Shown piece by piece: positions 56,110-64,000 of a stretch of 64,000 nt of DNA. The notes under the pieces were generated by a model. That model was not told the DNA's origin. It did not search any database and saw only the letters and a program-made list of their open reading frames with translations. A program made the translations under genes and the position numbers. The stretch covers positions 57,077,385 through 57,141,384 of the forward strand of contig JASEVX010000007.1 in NCBI GenBank assembly GCA_031761405.1, in the 5' to 3' direction. The stretch's first letter is position 1, and each line of letters opens with the position of its first letter. The stretch comes from Serripes groenlandicus (lineage: Eukaryota; Mollusca; Bivalvia; Cardiida; Cardiidae).

Positions 56110-56637
56110 GGGTGTCTAGAAAACTAAGACCTAAGACCTAAAACCCACTAGAAAACTAAGACCCACTGTACTAGAAAACGAAGACCTAGAAAACTAAGAC
56201 CCAGTGTACTAGAAAACTAAGACCCACTGTACTAGAAAACTAAGATCCATTTTTTATTTTTATTATTACTTTATTTTGCAAAGATTTACACAATCACAAT
56301 TATTCTTGTGGATCTGTTCGTTATGGCAAGATCTACAGAGATGCTGTTGATGAATTCATGGCAGCTTAGAAGATAGATATGGAATTTCAAGAATGCCCCT
56401 GAACTGGTAATCCATGATAACAGTAACAACCTAATGCGGATTTGCCGACACAATTGGACAAGCATCGGCAAACCTTACACATGCTAACGATTCTTTTGTT
56501 CCTTCAACCAAAAGATATTGAGACATATCTATCCCTGATGAATAAAGAAATCACCACTCTTTGGAATTCTTCAAAACGAAGTTATTCTTAAAGTCTTAGG
56601 TCTTATGTATTAGTTTTCTAGACACCCATTTGTGTCC
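56110..56637. mobile_element. MULE-like element, arm B partner
   Basis: GGGTGTCTAGAAAACTAAGA at the left end and TTAGTTTTCTAGACACCC at the right, flanked by ATTTGTGTCC on both sides, the reverse of the arm A target duplication. The subterminal TAGAAAACTAAGACC repeats are somewhat fewer. Confidence 0.82.
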
Positions 56638-57354
56638 TCATGTTTAACACCTGGTTACATATTACCTCCAAGTTTGATATGCATCGTCGTGCTGCCGGAA
56701 TTTTGTGAACAGTTATTGATGTGTTTTCTATGTAGCTCTACCACTGTCACAATTGTAGCAAATCTGCAGCAGACCACATTGAAATCATATGAGTAAAGCA
56801 CTGAAAATCTCTATAAAAGAAGGTATTATTATTGAAAAATGTTGAAAACATTGTGACAAAAGGAAGAATTGCTCGTTTTGAGCAATTCCTTCTTTAGTCA
56901 CAATGTTTTCAAATGTCATCTCCTGGAGAGGCATCAGAAAGCGTCAATATTTAGGAAAGGCATAAATATACGTGATTGAAACTTGGAATCGTTGGCTCAA
57001 CGGCGAACTATCTACACGTCGCTACAAAATCTAGCTTATGGGAAAAGTATTAATGTATCCCATCTTGAATGTAACGGACTTTTAGATGGTACCCTAGGCT
57101 ACTTTTTCGTACAAGGATATCGATTTAAATTTTATTATCTATCTATTAGGTGAAAACATTCTCCACAATAATTTGTATTTTTGTCTCCAATAGTGACGGG
57201 TCACGTGATCAAAGTAGGGTAACCCTTTCCAACATAAAAGAAACCTTCAAGAGACGATTTCCAAAACATTGAGTAAAACACTTCTATAAATGAAAGAATA
57301 ATTATTAAGTTCGAAAATTGTGGCAAAACCAGACAATGCTTTCGTCTGCTGCAG

Positions 57355-57715
57355 AAGCATTAAAGTGGCTAAACACCAGATTCTAGATATTATAGTCAAA
57401 GTTTTAAACTGTTAAAAAGTTGTCTTGAAATACTAGAATCATAATTCTGGAATTAATTTTGAGCAATACTTTCACTTTCCAGTACAATAAACATCTAAAT
57501 ATTGATCATCTATGCTTCATGTTTACTGGGTAGACATACCCAACGAGCCGAATTTAGTACTTTGTCATGACATTCAATTCACTGTTTTTCAACATTTACT
57601 GCCAACATAGTTTCGAACTATTTATTACTTCCTCTATTGTCACTATTAGCGATTTTTGCAGAAGTTTCAACATTTCAAAATTTTGATCTCATCTGAAGTT
57701 CAGCATATTTAAATA
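57355..57715. mobile_element. MITE with TGCTGAACTT end, arm B partner
   Basis: Mirror of 45660-46025, ending CTGAAGTTCAGCATATTTAA. Confidence 0.7.
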
Positions 57716-57972
57716 GCTTCGATATTGGTAAAGGATTAACCCTTTCCCTCATACAACAAATTAGATGTAGACGACTTTGAAAACATACCCGAAAAAAAAA
57801 TGGAAATTTCCTTAAAATGAAAGTACATTTCGTGTTAAGCAATTTCTTTTTTTGTCACCATGTTTTCAAAAGGCCGTCTGCTGCAGAGACGTCGGTGTAT
57901 GTATGTGGGAAAATATTAAGAAGTAGATTAGTTTGAGCATTGAGTCATGACTGTTCTATTACCGTATAACAT

Positions 57973-58323
57973 ATGAGACGTTCCACGAGAAAACCAACAT
58001 TATGGACTCTGTGTAAAGTATCGAACCGGATCAGCCTTAGCATGCCGCGAAGGCTTACCCGGACAGACACTTTTCGCAACCTGTGGATTTTCTGTTTCAG
58101 GAATCACTACTCTATACATCTATCCCCCTAAGACGGAATGTGTCGGTCGGATCAGTCTGCGCGGACAGCGCAGGCTGATCTGGTCGATACATTACGCAGA
58201 TGTCTATCAGAAATCAGTACGTTATACATCTATTCCCATAGACGGAATGTGTCGGCCCGTATTAGCATGCGGGTCGTCATATTAGGCAGTCAATAATGTT
58301 GGTTTTCTCGTGGAACGGTTCAT
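57973..58323 (+). mobile_element. family F MITE, extended copy, arm B partner
   Basis: ATGAGACGTTCCACGAGAAA at the left and TTTTCTCGTGGAACGGTTCA at the right. It has the same partial internal duplication as 45056-45403. Confidence 0.88.
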
Positions 58324-58655
58324 AAAGATACCATCAATACCGATGAGAACGTAATGTACCGTGTCTAGCGATTTGGCCTTCTACCCTTTCCCACATACAA
58401 CAAATCTGCAACAGACAATAACATTCAGACGCCACAATATCTTTTGTTTATATATATAAATCTTTCATTTATAAATATTTCCCATATTTTGCCTAGATGA
58501 TTTCAAAGTCATCTGCTGCATATTTGTTGTATGTGGGAAACGGTTTAACAAAGCAACAAATCTGCAACAGACGACAATATAGAAGACAGAAGAATGGAAA
58601 ATATATATAAATGAAAATTTATATATTTAAAAAAAATATATATATATAATTTATA

Positions 58656-59032
58656 TATATATATATATATATTCACATATCGCTACTTACGGGGACCTGG
58701 ATTGAGACCCCTAGTGTGGGGCTTTTACAAACCCCGTAATTGTATATATAGACTCTATAAAAGTGCCCCTTAACCATATACTTTTACTTTGTATATATAT
58801 ATGTGTATAAAGTAACGGGTTCTTAGACAACCCCGCAAAAGATTTATATATATATATATTCACACATATAGCCAATAACGGCGACCTTAATTGAGACCCC
58901 TTGTGTGGGGCTTTTTCAAACCCCGTAATTGTATATATATACTCTATAAAAAATGCCCCTTAACCATATACTTTTACTTTGTATATATATATATATATGT
59001 ATATAAAGTAACGGGTTCTAAGACAATCCCGC

Positions 59033-59068
<36 letters not shown>

Positions 59069-59235
59069 CATATCGCTACTTACGGGGACCTGGATTGAGA
59101 CCCCTAGTGTGGGGCTTTTACAAACCCCGTAATTGTATATATAGACTCCAAAAAAAATGCCTATTTACCATATACTTTTACTTTGTATATTTGTATAAAG
59201 TAACGGGTTCTTAGACAACCCCGCAAAAGCTTATT
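58656..59235 (+). repeat. three tandem ~165-206 bp units with GGGG/CCCC hairpins between TA runs
   Basis: Units start near 58671, 58859 and 59065. Each has GAGACCCCTAGTGTGGGGCT (a small stem-loop), TTTTACAAACCCCGTAATTG, CATATACTTTTACTTTGTAT and AAAGTAACGGGTTCT, and is separated by (TA)n. The 107-codon frame across it repeats CIYxLxKKC and is repeat-derived. Confidence 0.93.
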
Positions 59236-61190
59236 GATGATAATTTGTGATTTCTCAAGTGATTAAAATTTAGTTTCTCATCTTTTCCGAAAAATATTTT
59301 AACTTACTGTATTTTGTAGGTATATATATACCCTTTAAAGTCATATGTAATATATCGGTATTTAGGTGTGGGGTAACGCAATTACATCGGCAGGGGCGAT
59401 CGACTTTCAGAATGTTCACTAAACATATGATATAAAGATATGATTTCTCGAGTGATAAATATTCAAACACTCCACTATGCCTCAACATATTTTATTCTCC
59501 TTAACCTCATTTCGTACGTGTTGTATACTCTTTTAAATGATATATAATGTAGGTATTTGATTTAGCAAAACTCCATATAGTCAGAAAACTAACATGTTGA
59601 TATATAACCTACTGAAACCAGTTTGTAAGCTGCCATTATTGTCTTAATATCTGCTTTGGTTGCAGAATGATTTTATTTAGACAGTGAGTTACTGAAACCA
59701 TAGTAAATGATGTCGTTTTACCGAATTGGCGTCATGCCGACTTTTGGCGAGTTTCAGCAGACGCGGTCACATATCACTTTCAAATCTTTACTATTTTTGG
59801 GAAACTCAACGCCCATCGCCTCAATTTATCGAACGGTACCTTTCTGCAACAAGTTATGAAAATGCCATCAGTAGAACTAGTTTTATTATATTGACTGGAA
59901 CAATCTTGGTAAAATGACATTCTAACACAGCTTATTTCTTATAATCGGGTCAACCATTGTTTGCACCGGTTATATGCACACATTGCTGTTTCTAGTAGTT
60001 CACAACAGAACTGCAAATGGCATTGTCTTGTCTATTGTAATTAAAAGAAAAGCAATATATCTAGATACTTGAATATTTTGAGTGTAATATCAGTAAAAAC
60101 TTGTTGGTGATGTTGAGGAACCAAGTCAAGCTTTTGCATGTAATGGGAAAATGACAAACAATAAACAATATTGAAAATCAATTGGACAATTGTTTAATTA
60201 TTGTCAATAATGAACCCAAATTGTATGTTTGTTTCCACTTTTTCTCATATTAGCCTGAACAACATACATGATTAGTCCCTTTTTAAACAATTGCAAAATG
60301 TATCTCCTTAAAATCTGAATAAAAACATAGACAAATTTGACAGAGACTCAAATATCAAATATTATGCACGCAAAACTACAAACTCATAGCTTTGCTGAAT
60401 GGCAAAAGAAACAAAATAACTATGCTATGTGTACAAGAGGGCCAGGCTGGCTATATCTCATCCAAGTTCACAAGCAATATTAATCATTAATTTATACATT
60501 GCATGTACAGCATTAGTATCTGCAAAATATCAGGAGTAACATAATTATGATACACAGAAATAATGATTTACATAACAAAAAAAACTATATTTATATAAAG
60601 AACTATAACTGGATCCATTACCATCCCCACCAATGTATCTGAAGCCTATTGTTTTTATACATGCATGTTAAAAATTAATGCTACATCTTTTCTATGATAT
60701 TTTTAACCCTGTTATATCACATACAGCTTGTAAACATTGAATTCTTTTAATGCATAAAGGTGTTCTTTAATTTTAGTTTTGCATTTTAGATATATGAAAA
60801 TATCAATTTGACCCTTCAATGTTTTCAATGGTATAATTGAGGTAAAATGGCAGCTTTAAAGTGCATCCATCAGATTAATAACATTTGTAATCCTTATAAA
60901 TTAAATGAACAATTAAATAATGACATAGCAATGGAACATTTTCTGTGTCAGTTCTGGTGTTGTGTCATATAAGATGATTTAATCATTAATGAAGAAAAAG
61001 CTATGAGCATTCTAAATTTGGAAGGCTGTGTTGAAAACAAATCAACGCACAATTCTTCTCCTTTTACAGTAAAGTGAGGCTGAGGCGGGAGTCAATCGTA
61101 AATCTCCGGCAAAACTCGGAAATACATTTACACAAATTGTGGGGAACCGGTCGATATGAGACCATAACTATGAGGCCTATTTAATATCTG
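59236..61190. other. AT-rich stretch, nothing recognised
   Basis: A 72-codon minus frame at 59270-59488 and a 63-codon plus frame at 59726-59917 have no family resemblance. A GC-richer patch at 61060-61170 could be part of an old element. Confidence 0.45.
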
Positions 61191-61194
61191 TGGG

Positions 61195-61720
61195 TTCTTT
61201 TATATACATAAAACTAGAGACCCAAGAGGGCAAGTATCTCTACACAGCTATTAGGCAAAAATTAAATCTCCAAATAGCCATGTTTTTTTGACCAATCAAC
61301 TTGGCTTGAAGGAATCTGATAAAGATTCACCAAAGGAACATTTCAATAAACTTATTTGAAAATCAGTCCGACATATTCAGAAGAGACGTTTTTTAAGTTT
61401 TCACTATAGCCATAAAAGGCAAAATATCCCTGCCCCCTGGCGGCCATTTTTTACCTACCTCCAATCAACATGGCTTGAAAGAATCTGATAGAGGGTCACC
61501 CAAGAAACATTTCTACAAAATTATTTGGAAATCAGCCAGACACTTTCGGAGAAGAAGAGTTTTCAAGTTTACACTTTTTCTTCTGTTGCCATGGAAACCA
61601 GATTTGTGCATGGATCCAAAAAAGTTAAAGGAATTTAGGAGACGACATGGAGAGGATGCTTCCTATGAAGTTTCATTCTAATTGGCAAGTCATTAGGGAG
61701 GAAAAGTTGTTTGAAGTAAA
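61195..61720 (+). repeat. two diverged ~165-bp units
   Basis: TGGCTTGAAGGAATCTGATA near 61305 and TGGCTTGAAAGAATCTGATA near 61470, each followed by a TTCACCAAAGGAACATTTC-type block, a GAAAATCAGxCxGACA block and TTTTCAAGTTTxCAC. Confidence 0.75.
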
Positions 61721-61727
61721 CAGTTAA

Positions 61728-61794
61728 TGGACGCATGCCGGACAATTCGCCATGACATAGGCTTTCAGCCAGTAAAGATGACAAGAGGCCCATG
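61728..61794 (+). repeat. terminal fragment of the 160-bp-array element
   Basis: It carries ACAATTCGCCATGACATAGG and TTTCAGCCAGTAAAGATGA, related to the right end of the next element (AAATCGCCACTACATAAGCC ... GGCCAGTAGAGCTAA). Confidence 0.6.
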
Positions 61795-62873
61795 AGGGTC
61801 TATGCTCTACTGGCATTGATCTGGCTTGTTTCAAAAGGAACCAATGTCATCAATTTTCAATTACATAATTTCAAGGACCATAATCCAGTCATGCATGGGC
61901 AGATCTTAGTTTTCGAAAAAACCAAGTTGTCATGGATATCTAACTACTTAATAAAATACAATCGAAAATAAACACTGTAATGTGTTAACAAGCTCTATTA
62001 TAGCAATTTTGACAATTTCAAGGGCCATATTTCCAGTAATTCATTGGCGGATCTGGCTAGTTTTCGCAAGGATCCGAGCTCTCATAGATATCTAACTACT
62101 GTATAAGTTTGGTTGAGATACAATCAAAAGTGAAGACTGTATCGTGTTAACAAGCTCTTTTATAGCAATTTTGACAATTTCAAGGGCCATAATCCAGTCA
62201 AGCATGGGCGGATCTGGTTGGTTTTCGAAAGGAACCGAGCTCTCATGGATATCTAATTACTGTATAAGTTTGGTTGCGATACAATCAAAAATAAAGACTA
62301 TCGTGTTAAAAAAATCTTTTGTAGCAATTTTGACCATTTCAAGGGCCATTATCCAATCATGCATGGGCGGATCTGGCCGGTTTTCGAAAGGAACCGAGCT
62401 CTTATGAATATCTAACTACTGTATAAGTTTGGTTTAGATACAATCAAAAATAAAGACTGTATCGTGTTAACAAAATCTTTTATAGCAATTTTGACGATTT
62501 CAAGGGCCATAATCCAGTCAAGCATGGGCGGATCTGGTTGGTTTTCGAAAGGAACCGAGCTCTCATGGATATCTAATTACTGTATAAGTTTGGTTGCGAT
62601 ACAATCAAACATAATGACTATCGTGTTAACAAAATCTTTTATAGCAATTTTGAACATTTCAAGGGCCATAACCCAGTCATGCATGGGCGGATCTGGCCGG
62701 TTTTCGAAAGGAACCGAGCTCTCATAAAAATCGAACTACTGTATAAGTTTGGTTGCAATACAATCAAAAATAAAGACTGTATCGTGTTAACAAGAAATTG
62801 TTTACGGACGCACGGACGACGGACAAATCGCCACTACATAAGCCCTTCTGGCCTTTGGCCAGTAGAGCTAATA
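61795..62873 (+). repeat. ~160-bp tandem array (about 6 copies) with CTCTACTGGC / GCCAGTAGAG borders
   Basis: TTTCAAGGGCCAT marks lie near 61871 (variant), 62019, 62181, 62340, 62501 and 62660. Each unit has GGGCGGATCTGG, TTTTCGAAAGGAACCGAGCT and ACTGTATAAGTTTGGTT. Units at 62181 and 62501 are nearly identical, as are 62340 and 62660: a 320-bp dimer has been duplicated. Border sequences CTATGCTCTACTGGC and GGCCAGTAGAGCTAAT are inverted, so the array may be the inside of a mobile element. Confidence 0.9.
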
Positions 62874-63777
62874 CAAATGAAGCATTCCAAATGGAATACT
62901 CGCAGGGTTGTTACCTGAAATGAACGGAAACAGCCAATATTCTAAGGGCGACAAATCTAATTTCGATTTAAAACCCATTTGCGCAGGAGACCTCAAGTTC
63001 GTGTCCAGTGAGGATATTATGAATGTAAGGCCACCTTTCTTGTGAGGTTCTATATATAACCCGTAATTTATATGGACCCCGCAGGAAAGGTTGAGATTCG
63101 ACCAACTACCCACAAATCATAATATGTGACTGTACAGTGACAAAAAATGTATAAAATAGTGCTCATTGTGACTCGAGTTGAATAATTGACCAAACATAGA
63201 TAGGATCAAACACAGCACAGTCGTGTATTTGGTTTCTTAGCATTATTCTACATTTTGATAATGTCTCTCAACTTGCTGATGTTACACTGTTGATACATAA
63301 GAAATGTACATACAAAAAATCATTCTTGGCTGAAGGAAGTTCAAAAAATATTCATACTTTTAGCAAAAAAGGGTTGATTTAACACATTACTTCAGGCCAA
63401 TATAACTGGGGACATATAAAACTAATGCACAAAATTAATACAAAACATAAACATTACATATTGCATTATGAGCTGAAGTTTGGCTTCTACAGGTCAACAA
63501 TTCAAATGATAAAAATGTTTAAAGTATTCAAGAAAATGCTGCTTTAATTCGCTGTTAGGAGCAGACTCATGTGGACCTTAAGGGACACTACAGCAGAACT
63601 GTCTAAAACATGGCTAAAAGTTGAAATTAATGTTAAAATTAGCGTAACATATAAATCAACTTAAACCTGTACCATTCTTCAATCAGATCAGTCAGAAAAG
63701 GGAATTTGAACAAAAATAAATCATAAGAGTTCTCATCAAGTAAAGTATCCTTCAAATGATGACTTTTGTTAATCAAT
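62874..63777. other. probable 3' flank and 3' UTR of the minus-strand end gene
   Basis: No element is recognised. TTTAAT at 63543-63548 reads ATTAAA on the minus strand and is a possible poly(A) signal about 230 nt beyond the stop. An 81-codon minus frame (62868-63113) has no family support. Confidence 0.4.
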
Positions 63778-63875
63778 TTAAAGTGCATCAGCCACATATT
63801 TCACAGCCACCTCTTCAAGTAATCCAGTATGAGGATCGTTTTTAAACCACCTCTCCAGTTCACTGACATGAGGAT
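63778..63875 (-). CDS. last coding exon of an unidentified gene (C-terminal 31 aa)
   Basis: A 3' splice site (CATTTTCTAAG) is followed by AT, then PHVSELERWFKNDPHTGLLE and EVAVKYVADAL, then TAA (63780-63778). The helical, charged, protein-like composition with no internal stop in 31 codons, and the acceptor in phase, suggest a real terminal exon. I do not recognise the protein. The exon is very close to the window edge and the rest lies to the right. Confidence 0.55.
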
Positions 63876-64000
63876 CTTAGAAAATGTGCTTCACACTAGA
63901 ACAAGTATACACTTCCAGATATTTGATTTATCATTTTTCATCATTTCTGAAAAACAGTAAACTTTACACCGAGTGTCAGTTTATGTGATATCAGTCAAGA
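63876..64000. other. intron of the unidentified end gene (inferred)
   Basis: AT-rich; the minus strand leads into the acceptor at 63876-63877. No further exon fits before the window edge. Confidence 0.4.

Larger units (their letters stand above)
54232..58655 (-). repeat. giant inverted repeat, arm B (4.4 kb)
   Basis: Reverse complement of 44718-50540. The inner edge is ATATTAATATTTATCATTTG and the outer edge an AT-rich block near 58590-58655. Compared with arm A it lacks twelve copies of the 109-bp unit and part of one TTAA MITE, and has gained a 163-bp duplication. All other MITEs are shared, so they were present before the arms formed. Confidence 0.95.

Overview
The window is eukaryotic nuclear DNA, AT-rich, with long introns, GT-AG splice sites and dense small mobile elements. 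The SLC6 gene, the tRNA-derived SINEs and the many palindromic MITE families point to a bivalve mollusc. This is inferred from style; the species cannot be named from sequence alone. Most long open frames are chance or repeat-derived. The real genes were found by joining short exons through splice sites and reading frame.

Layout. 1-4.2 kb: dying transposons (LINE reverse-transcriptase tail, hAT transposase). 4.9-6.4 kb: a dead Tc1 element with both terminal repeats. 6.6-10.5 kb: a satellite of about 55 copies of a 71-72 bp unit that resembles the end of a local MITE family. 11.65-20.26 kb, plus strand: a six-exon gene for a 201-residue secreted protein, with a signal peptide, an SH3b-like domain and two copies of a cysteine-rich VWC-like motif. 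Its introns hold a CpG-rich nested palindrome and many MITEs. 23.46-42.3 kb, minus strand: a complete 14-exon SLC6 (neurotransmitter/amino-acid symporter) gene for 626 residues. Every junction is in phase, but several usually fixed sodium, chloride and substrate residues are changed. A 70-71 bp array in its second intron is made of about 20 copies of the splice acceptor plus the start of the TM3 exon.

44.7-58.7 kb is a giant inverted repeat (arms 5.8 and 4.4 kb, spacer 3.7 kb) built from nested MITEs. One arm has amplified a 109-bp unit 13 times; the other has a different local duplication. The spacer holds a fold-back element, a (GA)n microsatellite and a degenerate ~140-bp array. 58.7-62.9 kb is more tandem repeat. 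At 63.78-63.88 kb lies the last coding exon of an unidentified minus-strand gene that continues off the right edge.

The two complete genes show no functional link. The common theme is MITE ends, splice sites and tandem arrays in close contact: MITE or SINE edges lie within about 15-40 bp of several splice sites, and two arrays appear to have grown from such edges.
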